Below, piece after piece: positions 1 through 6,514 of a stretch of DNA of 12,983 bases (the first letter of the stretch is position 1; each line of letters opens with the position of its first letter). Source of the stretch: JANMQK01 sp031370485 (GTDB lineage Bacteria; Acidobacteriota; Polarisedimenticolia; Gp22-AA2); NCBI GenBank assembly GCA_031370485.1, contig JANMQK010000281.1:1-12983 (forward strand), written 5' to 3'. The position numbers and the translations under genes were made by a program. The notes under the pieces are model-generated. The model did no database searches. It saw only the letters and a program-made list of their open reading frames with translations, and had not been told where the DNA came from.

Positions 1-782
1 CGCTCGACCCGGCGCGGCGCCGGGTCTACGTCGCGCTGCCGGGAGACGACGAGATCGCATCGGTGGGCCTGTTGGAACAATCCGTGCTTACACATCAAAG
101 GTTGAGGGGAGGCGACGAGCCGGTGGAGCTGGCGTTGACCCCGGATGGACGGACCCTTCTATCGGCCAATGAGGGCTCGAGCACGGTGAGCGTGATGGAA
201 GCGGTGTCATTGGTGGAGACGGCCCGGATCCAGGTGGGCGATCAGCCCCGATCGGTGGCGATCGACCCATCCGGCCGGCGCGCCTTTGTCTTCAACTCCG
301 GGTCGAGCACGATCAGCGTCATCGACCTGGCGGCGCGGACGGTGGCGGCGACGATCGCCACCGAGGCGGGCCCTTTCCGCGGCGAGTTCGACCGCGGTGG
401 GGAGCGGCTCTATGTGATCCATCTCCGCTCGCCCTACCTGACCATCGTCGACCCCGCCACGCTGACCGTTGGCAACCGGATCTACGTGGGGCCGGGCGCG
501 ACCGCCGTCAAGGTCGATGCGCGGAACGACCGGATCTACCTGGCGCGCAGGACCGCCGGGCAGGTGGATGTCTACGACCCGCTGTCGCTTCTTCCGATTG
601 ACGCCCTGCCGATCGCCGGCGAGATCTCGTTCCTGGCCATCGACGACGAGGGGAACAACCTCTACCTGGCGCGTCCCGGAGAAGGCGAAGTGGAGGTGCT
701 GCGAATCGTCGGGAAGTCGGCCACGGCGCGCGTGGAGGTCGGGGAGGACCCCTACGGGGTGGCGCTCTTGGGCGCCAGGTGA
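1..782 (+). CDS. YVTN/YNCE-like beta-propeller protein, 3' part (5' end outside window)
   Basis: The reading frame is open from the first full codon at position 3 to TGA at 780-782, giving 259 residues, so the gene starts upstream of the window. A GTG at 63 could be mistaken for the start, but the residues before it (LDPARRRVYVALPGDDEIAS) already have a propeller-blade pattern. About six blades of roughly 40 residues are visible, each with a 'DP.GRR.FV.N.GS.TISVID' type signature. This is typical of the YVTN/YNCE beta-propeller family, which is usually extracytoplasmic and binds partners or surfaces rather than acting as an enzyme. The signal peptide, if any, is missing. The gene is followed at once by the outer-membrane barrel gene, whose ribosome-binding site overlaps this stop codon. 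The blade family is clear; the specific role is unknown. A scaffold for the cytochrome apparatus is inferred from context only. Confidence 0.8.
   Translation, partial: LDPARRRVYVALPGDDEIASVGLLEQSVLTHQRLRGGDEPVELALTPDGRTLLSANEGSSTVSVMEAVSLVETARIQVGDQPRSVAIDPSGRRAFVFNSGSSTISVIDLAARTVAATIATEAGPFRGEFDRGGERLYVIHLRSPYLTIVDPATLTVGNRIYVGPGATAVKVDARNDRIYLARRTAGQVDVYDPLSLLPIDALPIAGEISFLAIDDEGNNLYLARPGEGEVEVLRIVGKSATARVEVGEDPYGVALLGAR
777..782 (+). promoter_or_regulatory. Shine-Dalgarno for the barrel gene (fixes its TTG start)
   Basis: AGGTGA lies 4 nt upstream of TTG 787 and overlaps the TGA stop of the preceding propeller gene. No in-frame ATG or GTG near this point begins a signal peptide. This site is the main reason for choosing the TTG start, and it suggests translational coupling between the two genes. 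Confidence 0.55.
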
Positions 783-786
783 GCCC

Positions 787-2952
787 TTGAAGGCATGGCG
801 GCTGCTTCTGCTCGCGGCGGGGGCGGCGGCGCTGGCGCCGGCGGATCTGCCGGCCCAGGAGGTCAACGGCTACGTCGAGCTGACGGCGACGAAAAGCCGC
901 AGCGAGGGGGAGGACGTGACGTCACAGCGGACGACCCGGGACACCGACAGCTTCCTGCAGCGCTACAGCCTCGACTGGCAGCTGCGGCCGACGCCGGGCG
1001 TCCAGGTGCTCCTGGGCGGGCTGTTCGAAAGGACCGATTCGACCGCCGACGAGAACGACACCTCGGTCGAGGCAACCCAGCGCCGCTTCCGCCCCTACCT
1101 GACCGCCACACTGCGGAACGCCATCTACAACGCGACGTTCGGGTACTACCGCACGCGGGACGACACGTTCGGAGCCGGCGTATCGCAGGGCCTCATCCAG
1201 GAGATCTGGAACACCACCCTCGGCTGGCGCCCCGAGCGCGCCCCGGCAGTGACCCTCCGGCTTCTCCGCACCAATAACTTCGACGCGGGGCGCGAGTTCC
1301 AGGACACGACGAGCGACCTGGCGGACCTTACGGGGGAGTTCCAGCCGATCGACACCGTCCAGCTGTACTACCGCGGCGCGCTGGAGGACCTCGACGACCG
1401 GCTGCAGGACTTCACAGTGCGACGCGCGTCGCAGTCGGGCCGGATCACCTACGGCGACCTGTTCTGGGATCGCCGCCTCGAGGTGTCGGGCGAGTACGAC
1501 GTGAACCACATCCGGACGGAGGTCACGACAGCCGGAGGGGGCGAGTTCACAACCATCCTGTTCCCGCTGCTGGGACTCTCGATCATCAGCGACATGCCGG
1601 ACAATGTGACGCTTGCGCCCAACGGCGCCCTCATCGACGGCGATCGCGCCGCCTCGGCCGGCCTCAACCTCGGGCTTCAGCCGCTGGGCGGGGACGAGCG
1701 GCCGCGCAACATCGGCCTCGACCTGGGCGCCACGGTCGAGCTCAACACGATCCAGGTCTGGGTCGACCGCGACCTCACCCAGCCGATCGCCGGCTCGTTC
1801 GCCTGGGACATCTACACCAGCCCCGACAACCTCAACTGGACCTTCGAGCGGACGGTCTTCCCGGCGGCCTTCGGGCCGTTCGACCGGCGCTTCGAGATCC
1901 GCTTCCCGAATCTCTCCGCGCGCTACATCAAGGTCACGACCCCGTCGCTCGGCCGCGGCGTCTCCATGGCGTCGAGCTTCCCGACGATCCTGGTGACCGA
2001 ATGCATCGCGGCCCTGCGCACGCCCGCGGCCGAGGCCAGGGGGACGACCACGCTGACGACGGAGCTGTTGACGGCGAACGTGCGCGCCCGCATCACCAAG
2101 GACCCGCTCCTTTTCTACGAGATGTCCTACTTTGAGAGGCGGACCGGGTCGTTGCCGTCGACCTATACGATCTCCAACGGTTTTTCCCTGGCCAAGAGGT
2201 TCAACCCGGTCTACTCGGTCGCCGCGCGCCTGTCGCGCGAGGACAGCCGCGAAAACCTGGGCGACCGCCAGAGCTACATCTACACGGCGTCCCTCCGGGC
2301 CGCGCCGCTTCAAACGCTGCAGAGCTCGGTGATTGTCAGCGGGCGGTCGTCGGACATCGAGGGCCGGACGAGCGACTCGAGCTCCGTCTACCTGAACACC
2401 TCGGCCGAGCTCTACAGCGGCATCACGACAACGCTCGGTATCGGGCGGGCCGAAACCACGGGCGAGAGCGGCGAGCAGACCGACACCACCCGGATCAACG
2501 CCCTGGCGACCCTCGTGCCGCACGACACCACCACCGTGAACCTCCTCTACCAGAGCACCGAGGGGACCCGGCGCGGCGGCGTGGGGCAGTCGAGGGCGCC
2601 GGTCGACACGAGCGCCGCGCAGGCGAGTGTCGCCTACCGGCCGCTCGCGACGCTATACTTTTTCCTCTCGTACCGCAGGGAGACGGCGATCCGGGCGACA
2701 AGCCGGTTCCTGAGGAACTACGCGGTCAGCTGGTCGCCGTTACCGGAAGGCAGCCTGCAAGTGCTGCTCAGCTACGACGAGTCGTACCAGTCGGACCTCG
2801 AGTCGCTGACCCGCATCCTGTCGCCGCGCGTGCGCTGGAACATCACGGACCGCTGGTACGCGGAGCTGGCCTACCAGAAATCGGAGTTCGACTCCAGGGT
2901 CGACGTCAGGAACGCCGACGCTCTGACGGCGACGACCCGGTTCTGGTTCTGA
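787..2952 (+). CDS. Outer-membrane beta-barrel protein with an inserted discoidin (F5/8 type C) domain
   Basis: The predicted protein has 721 residues. TTG at 787 is preferred because it directly begins a Sec signal peptide (MKAWRLLLLAAGAAALAPAD, probable cleavage after Ala23) and has AGGTGA just upstream. The rest alternates aromatic and aliphatic residues with polar ones in 10-14 residue stretches separated by Asp/Thr/Ser/Arg-rich turns, and the protein ends in Phe-Trp-Phe. Both are hallmarks of an outer-membrane barrel. Residues about 270-405 interrupt the barrel with a discoidin-like beta-sandwich: IDGD at 283-286, IGLDLG at 309-314, YTSPDNLNW at 343-351 and RYIKV at 379-383. That fold normally binds carbohydrate or other surface ligands. 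The only cysteine of the mature chain is Cys406, and there is no CXXC. Its place upstream of two multiheme cytochromes suggests the pore of a porin-cytochrome conduit. I cannot assign it to the MtrB/PioB or Ext porin families by eye. It could instead be a surface adhesin or export barrel. Confidence 0.8.
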   Translation: MKAWRLLLLAAGAAALAPADLPAQEVNGYVELTATKSRSEGEDVTSQRTTRDTDSFLQRYSLDWQLRPTPGVQVLLGGLFERTDSTADENDTSVEATQRRFRPYLTATLRNAIYNATFGYYRTRDDTFGAGVSQGLIQEIWNTTLGWRPERAPAVTLRLLRTNNFDAGREFQDTTSDLADLTGEFQPIDTVQLYYRGALEDLDDRLQDFTVRRASQSGRITYGDLFWDRRLEVSGEYDVNHIRTEVTTAGGGEFTTILFPLLGLSIISDMPDNVTLAPNGALIDGDRAASAGLNLGLQPLGGDERPRNIGLDLGATVELNTIQVWVDRDLTQPIAGSFAWDIYTSPDNLNWTFERTVFPAAFGPFDRRFEIRFPNLSARYIKVTTPSLGRGVSMASSFPTILVTECIAALRTPAAEARGTTTLTTELLTANVRARITKDPLLFYEMSYFERRTGSLPSTYTISNGFSLAKRFNPVYSVAARLSREDSRENLGDRQSYIYTASLRAAPLQTLQSSVIVSGRSSDIEGRTSDSSSVYLNTSAELYSGITTTLGIGRAETTGESGEQTDTTRINALATLVPHDTTTVNLLYQSTEGTRRGGVGQSRAPVDTSAAQASVAYRPLATLYFFLSYRRETAIRATSRFLRNYAVSWSPLPEGSLQVLLSYDESYQSDLESLTRILSPRVRWNITDRWYAELAYQKSEFDSRVDVRNADALTATTRFWF

Positions 2953-2953
2953 G

Positions 2954-2960
2954 AAGGAGG
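2954..2960 (+). promoter_or_regulatory. Strong Shine-Dalgarno for the lipoprotein gene
   Basis: AAGGAGG lies 6 nt upstream of GTG 2967, against 12 nt for ATG 2973 and 30 nt for ATG 2991. This favours the GTG start. It is the best match to the anti-Shine-Dalgarno sequence seen at any junction of this operon. Confidence 0.65.
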
Positions 2961-2966
2961 CGGCCT

Positions 2967-3584
2967 GTGCGCATGAGGAGGAACACAGCCATGGCGCGGA
3001 GATTGCCGGTGTGCGTCCTGATCCTGCTCACGCTTTCGGCGTGCGCCGGCCGTCGCGCCGCGAATGTGACCTTCCACGATCCGAACATGGACTTCAGCCT
3101 GGTCCGGAAGGTGGCCGTTCTTCCTTTCGTGAACCTCACGGTCTCGCCCAAGGCCGAGGACAGGGTCCGCGACGTTTTCATGACCATGTTCCAGGCCACC
3201 GGCGCGGCGTACGTGCTGCCGCCCGGTGAAGTGGCCCGCGGTATCTCCCGGACAGGCCTCACGACCCCGACCGCGCCGACGGCGGAGGACGTGGTCAAGC
3301 TCGCCAAGAACCTGGAAGTGGACGTGGTGGTCACGGGGACGGTGCTCGAGTACGGCGAGGTGCGCTCCTCCACCACCACGGCCAACGTGATCTCCCTGAG
3401 CGTCAGGATGATGGAGGGGCAGACCGGCAAGGTGATCTGGAGCGCCACCTCGACCCAGGGGGGCATCGGTCCGGGCCGGCGGCTTTTCGGCGGCGGCGGG
3501 GAGCCGATGAACGACGTGACGTCGCGCGCGGTGAACGATCTGCTGGACCGCCTGTTCGACCTGGAGAGCGGGAAGGGACAATGA
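2967..3584 (+). CDS. GNA1162/CsgG-like outer-membrane lipoprotein
   Basis: The product is 205 residues from GTG 2967, chosen for its spacing to AAGGAGG. ATG 2973 would remove only two residues. A lipoprotein signal ends in a lipobox, Leu23-Ser24-Ala25-Cys26, with Ala at +2, which by the E. coli Lol rule favours the outer membrane. The mature part begins the CsgG/TolB-N-like alpha/beta fold with KVAVLPFVNLT (48-58). It continues with a helix, a 'VDVVVTGTVLEYGEV' central strand segment, and a C-terminal segment of the 'GKVIWSATSTQGG' type. This order matches small GNA1162/DUF799 lipoproteins and the periplasmic domain of CsgG. Relatives include assembly lipoproteins and the curli secretion channel. 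The transmembrane hairpins of full CsgG are not apparent. The 3' end runs into a 17-nt tandem repeat leading to the next gene, whose product has the same fold twice. A role as an outer-membrane assembly or export factor is inferred. Confidence 0.75.
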   Translation: MRMRRNTAMARRLPVCVLILLTLSACAGRRAANVTFHDPNMDFSLVRKVAVLPFVNLTVSPKAEDRVRDVFMTMFQATGAAYVLPPGEVARGISRTGLTTPTAPTAEDVVKLAKNLEVDVVVTGTVLEYGEVRSSTTTANVISLSVRMMEGQTGKVIWSATSTQGGIGPGRRLFGGGGEPMNDVTSRAVNDLLDRLFDLESGKGQ

Positions 3585-3601
3585 GCGGGAAGCGAGCATG
3601 A
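3581..3601 (+). other. Possible six-codon mini-ORF (MSGKRA) in the ATGA chain
   Basis: ATG 3581 overlaps the TGA stop of the lipoprotein gene (ATGA at 3581-3584). The mini-ORF ends with TGA 3599-3601, which overlaps the next ATG at 3598. GGGAAGGG at 3570-3577 could serve as its ribosome-binding site. It may pass ribosomes on by stop/restart, or may be only a by-product of the tandem repeat. No peptide function is claimed. Confidence 0.3.
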
Positions 3602-3618
3602 GCGGGGAGCGCCGATGA
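3598..3618 (+). other. Possible six-codon mini-ORF (MSGERR) in the ATGA chain
   Basis: ATG 3598 overlaps the stop of the preceding mini-ORF. Its own TGA at 3616-3618 overlaps ATG 3615 of the next full gene. GGGAAG at 3587-3592 lies 5 nt upstream. It is the second link in a stop/start chain between two full-length genes; whether it is translated is unknown. Confidence 0.3.
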
Positions 3619-4814
3619 GAGGGCGGAAGTCCGGCGGATCGGGAATGACGCGGGGCGCGGCGGCGCTTGCGGCGCTTCTCCTGTGTGCCGGGGCCCCTGG
3701 TTTCGCCGCCCAGGCGGATGCGGCCGCGGACGCGCCGGCCGCTGGTGAGCCCGCGCCCTTTTCGCCTCTCCCGATCGCGCTCTACCCGATCGAGAACCTG
3801 AGCGGTGGCGAGGCCCCGCTCGGGGAATTGCGCGACGGCCTGCGGGCCCGGCTGGAGGAGCGCCTGGTCCCGCTCGTCGACGACGCGGCGCTCGCCCGCT
3901 TCATGCGGCGCGACCGCGTGCGCTACGTGGGGGGGCTGGGCACGGAGACGGGGCGGAAGATCAGGGACGACCTCGGAGCGGGCGCGGTGCTCGTGACGTC
4001 GCTCGACCTTTACCAGGAGGCCAATCCGCCGAAGGTGGCGCTGACAGCCCGGCTGGTGGCGGCCGGCGACGCGGTCCGGATCCTCTGGATGGAATCGTAC
4101 GACGCCACGGGGGACGAGGCGCCGGGGTTTCTCGGACTGGGCCGGGTGCTGGAAGCCGGTCCCATCGAGGCGACGGTCCTGGATCGCCTGGCCGCCTCCC
4201 TGGCGGCGCGCCTCCAGCGCGCGGCGGGGACCGATGCCGCGGGGAACGATGTGGCGCGGGCGGCGGCGAAGCCGGCGGCCCGCCGCTTCCTCCCGAGGAC
4301 CTTTTTCCGCTCGGCCCGCGCCGCGATCGGCAGGAAGCCCATCAGGGCCGCGGTGGTGCCGTTCGAGAACCAGAGCACCACGCGGCACGCCGCCGACATC
4401 GTCTCTTTGCAGATCGTCAGGCGGCTCGGCGAGGCGGGGGGCATCGACGTGATCGAGCCCGGCGTCGTGCGCGAGGCGCTCCTGCGCTCGCGGATCATCC
4501 AGGAGGAGGGGCTGTCGGCGCCGCAGGCCGAGCTCATCCGGATCGTCCTGGGCGCGGACATCGTTTTTTTCGGCGAGGTGAATCAGTACGTCGAGGCCTG
4601 GGCGGGAGCGGCGGAGCCCCAGGTCGACTTCCTGGTGCGCGTGATGGACACGCGCAGCCAACAGGTCATTGTGGCGGCCGACAGCAGGTGCCGCGGCGAC
4701 GACGGGGTGGTCTTCTTCGGAATGGGCCGGGTGCCGACGGCGCACCGGCTGGCGTCAAGGATGGTGCAGGCGCTCGCGGAAAGGACCGCGTCCGCCCTGG
4801 AGGGAGAGCCATGA
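3615..4814 (+). CDS. Secreted protein with two tandem CsgG/TolB-like modules
   Basis: The product is 399 residues from ATG 3615, with GGGGAG 5 nt upstream. ATG 3645 (Met11) is an equally usable start that gives a more compact Sec signal peptide (MTRGAAALAALLLCAGAPGFAA). After an Ala/Pro-rich linker, the first module (about 53-215) starts with PIALYPIENLSGG. The second (about 240-395) starts with IRAAVVPFENQS, the same 'xxVxPFEN' opening strand, and continues with a 'LGADIVFFGEVNQY' strand. Two copies of one fold in one chain indicate internal duplication, and the preceding lipoprotein carries a related single copy. There is no lipobox, so the protein is probably periplasmic or loosely membrane-bound. 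It is joined to the next gene by ATGA. Proteins of this superfamily assemble or gate outer-membrane complexes; that role here is inferred. I recognise no named family for the two-module arrangement. Confidence 0.7.
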   Translation: MRGRKSGGSGMTRGAAALAALLLCAGAPGFAAQADAAADAPAAGEPAPFSPLPIALYPIENLSGGEAPLGELRDGLRARLEERLVPLVDDAALARFMRRDRVRYVGGLGTETGRKIRDDLGAGAVLVTSLDLYQEANPPKVALTARLVAAGDAVRILWMESYDATGDEAPGFLGLGRVLEAGPIEATVLDRLAASLAARLQRAAGTDAAGNDVARAAAKPAARRFLPRTFFRSARAAIGRKPIRAAVVPFENQSTTRHAADIVSLQIVRRLGEAGGIDVIEPGVVREALLRSRIIQEEGLSAPQAELIRIVLGADIVFFGEVNQYVEAWAGAAEPQVDFLVRVMDTRSQQVIVAADSRCRGDDGVVFFGMGRVPTAHRLASRMVQALAERTASALEGEP

Positions 4815-6514
4815 GAAGGCAAATCGTTCCGCGGCTGCTGGTCGCCGGCCTGATCGCCGGTGGATCGGGAGTCGCCCTGCCGGCCGGGAGCCTGCCCGTC
4901 GTGAAGGGCCAGGAAGCGGTCGCCAGCGTCAACGGCGAACCGGTCACGCTGGCCGAGATGATGACCCGGCTCGGGTCGATGCACCGCGGGTTCGCGGACT
5001 CGCCGTCCGCACCGGCGCGGCCCGATCCGATGGCGGTCCTGCAGCGCATGATCGATGCGCGTCTGGTCGTCCAGGAGGCCCATCGGATCGGGTTTGACGA
5101 GCTTCCTGAGGTCAAGGCGCAGGTGGAAGCGATCCGCCTGGGCCTGCTCAAGAACGGCCTGGTGCGCCGGCAGACCCGTGAGATCACCGCCGCGGAACCC
5201 GGCGCCGCCGATCGCCTGTACCGCGATTTGGTGCGCGAGATGAACCTGGCCCTCGTCCTGTTCAAGACAGAGGAGGCCGCGAAGAAGTTCGCCGACGCGG
5301 TCAAGGCACCCGCCGCATTCGACGACCTTGCGGCGAAGGCCGTGGCCTCGGGCGATGCGGTCCGGAGCCAGGCCCCGCAGTTCGTGAAGGCCTCGGAGCT
5401 CCGCCCCGAAGTCACGGAGGCCGCGAAAGCTCTCAAGGCCGGCGGGGTGAGCAAACCTTTCCGCCTCCAGGACGGCTACGCGGTCATGAAACTCCTCGGG
5501 ACACGCTACCCGGAGGATGCCGCGGCCCGCCGCAGCGCGGAGGAGCAGGCCGTGCAGGCGAAGAAGGAGACGCGGATCGCCCAGTACAACGACGATCTCC
5601 GCAAGCGCTACGCCACCGTCCGGAAGGATGTCCTTGCGACCCTGGACTACGAGGCCCCGAAGCCCGGCCTCGAGGCCCTGCGCAAGGACCGCCGCGTCGT
5701 GGCCGGCATCAAGGGCGGGCCGCCGGTCACGGTGGAGGATCTGACACACAGGATCGAGCAGCAGTTCTACCACAGCGTCGAGGACGCCATCGCGAGAAAG
5801 CGGGTGAACGGCGAGGTGCCGCTGATCCTCGACCGGCTGATGGTCGAGCGGGCCGTCGCGGTCGAGGCGAAGCGGCTCGGCATCGAGAAAACCGACGCCT
5901 TCAAGGCGGGGCTGAAGGAGCAGACCGACAGCCTGCTGTTCGAGACCTTCGTCAAGAAGATCGTGAACCCCGAGGTCAAGATGAACGAGGACGATCTCAA
6001 GGCGTACCACGACCGGCACAAGGGGGATTTCATGTCTCCCGGGATGATCCGCCTCGAGAGCCTGGCCTTCGTGAAAGAGGCCGACGCTCGGGCCGCCCTG
6101 GAGCGGCTGCGCGCGGGGGCCGACCTCAAGTGGATGCGGACGAACTCCGGGGGGCAGGCGACCGCCGAAGCGTTCCCCGGTCTCGTCGATCTGCGGGGCA
6201 ACCTGCTGGCGCTCGATTCGCTGCCCGCCGGCATGCACGACGCCCTGGCCGGGGCCGGCGCCGGCGACGTGCGCTACTACGCCGCGCCGTCGGGCCCCAG
6301 TTACGCGCTTCTGGTGCGCCAGGCGATGCCCCCCGCCCCGCAGCCGTACGACACGGTACGCGAGCAGGTGAGCGTGAGGGTCTTCGAGGCGAAACGGAAG
6401 GCGGTCATGGACGACTGGGTGGCGAAGCTGCGCGCCGGGTCGGAGGTCACGATTTACGCCAAAGGCGCCGACCTCAGCCAGGCCCTCGGCCTGGGAACCG
6501 GAGCAGGAAAATGA
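4811..6514 (+). CDS. SurA/PpiC-type periplasmic chaperone, duplicated, with degenerate parvulin domains
   Basis: The product is 567 residues. ATG 4811 overlaps the preceding stop (ATGA), has GGAGGGAGAG upstream, and begins a Sec signal peptide (MRRQIVPRLLVAGLIAGGSG). The frame stays open further upstream, but that extension is a shadow of the previous gene. Residues about 35-140 are a SurA-N-like helical domain (VNGEPVTL at 40-47, MIDARLVVQEAHRIG). A parvulin-like domain follows at about 144-230. The pair is repeated: PPVTVEDL at 304-311 with LMVERAVAVEAKRLG, then a second parvulin-like domain at about 412-502. Active parvulins usually carry His in the first strand and in the closing Gly-Tyr-His strand. 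Here these read MNLALVLF (144-151) and GYAVMKL (222-228), and in the second copy MIRLESLAF and PSYALLV. Isomerase activity is therefore doubtful and a holdase role is more likely. It sits directly before the cytochromes, so it may assist the apo-cytochromes or the barrel. Confidence 0.75.
   Translation: MRRQIVPRLLVAGLIAGGSGVALPAGSLPVVKGQEAVASVNGEPVTLAEMMTRLGSMHRGFADSPSAPARPDPMAVLQRMIDARLVVQEAHRIGFDELPEVKAQVEAIRLGLLKNGLVRRQTREITAAEPGAADRLYRDLVREMNLALVLFKTEEAAKKFADAVKAPAAFDDLAAKAVASGDAVRSQAPQFVKASELRPEVTEAAKALKAGGVSKPFRLQDGYAVMKLLGTRYPEDAAARRSAEEQAVQAKKETRIAQYNDDLRKRYATVRKDVLATLDYEAPKPGLEALRKDRRVVAGIKGGPPVTVEDLTHRIEQQFYHSVEDAIARKRVNGEVPLILDRLMVERAVAVEAKRLGIEKTDAFKAGLKEQTDSLLFETFVKKIVNPEVKMNEDDLKAYHDRHKGDFMSPGMIRLESLAFVKEADARAALERLRAGADLKWMRTNSGGQATAEAFPGLVDLRGNLLALDSLPAGMHDALAGAGAGDVRYYAAPSGPSYALLVRQAMPPAPQPYDTVREQVSVRVFEAKRKAVMDDWVAKLRAGSEVTIYAKGADLSQALGLGTGAGK

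Larger units (their letters stand above)
3564..3631 (+). repeat. 17-nt tandem repeat carrying a Shine-Dalgarno/ATG module at a gene junction
   Basis: Four units begin at 3564, 3581, 3598 and 3615 with an exact 17-nt period. Units 1 and 2 share 12 of 17 bases, and units 2 and 3 share 13 of 17. Unit 4 keeps mainly ATGAG.GGG. The first unit is the last codons of the lipoprotein gene, and the fourth is the first codons of the next gene. Because 17 is not a multiple of three, each unit is read in a new frame, giving ESGKGQ, MSGKRA, MSGERR and MRGRKS. A purine-rich GGGAAG or GGGGAG in units 1-3 sits 3-5 nt before the next ATG. Confidence 0.7.

Noticed and set aside
8..24. GC-rich inverted repeat (CCCGGCG, 3-nt loop, CGCCGGG)
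   Set aside because: It is inside the coding frame of the first gene, without a T-run, and such short palindromes are expected by chance at this GC content.
63..65. GTG as the start of the first gene
   Set aside because: The frame is open to the window edge and the residues before GTG already fit a propeller blade, so the gene is simply cut by the window.
469..786. Upstream extension of the barrel gene frame to position 469
   Set aside because: This part overlaps the propeller gene in another frame and translates to Arg/Ser/Trp-rich sequence. The signal peptide begins only at TTG 787.
2871..4745. Long open frame on the minus strand (624 codons) opposite the lipoprotein and CsgG-like genes
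   Set aside because: Its Arg/His/Pro/Gly-rich translation has no domain pattern, signal peptide or ribosome-binding site. It lies wholly opposite better-supported genes, as expected in GC-rich coding DNA.
4583..6238. Long open frame on the minus strand (551 codons) opposite the SurA-like gene
   Set aside because: It is a low-complexity antisense shadow. The plus strand here encodes a clear signal peptide and SurA/parvulin domains.
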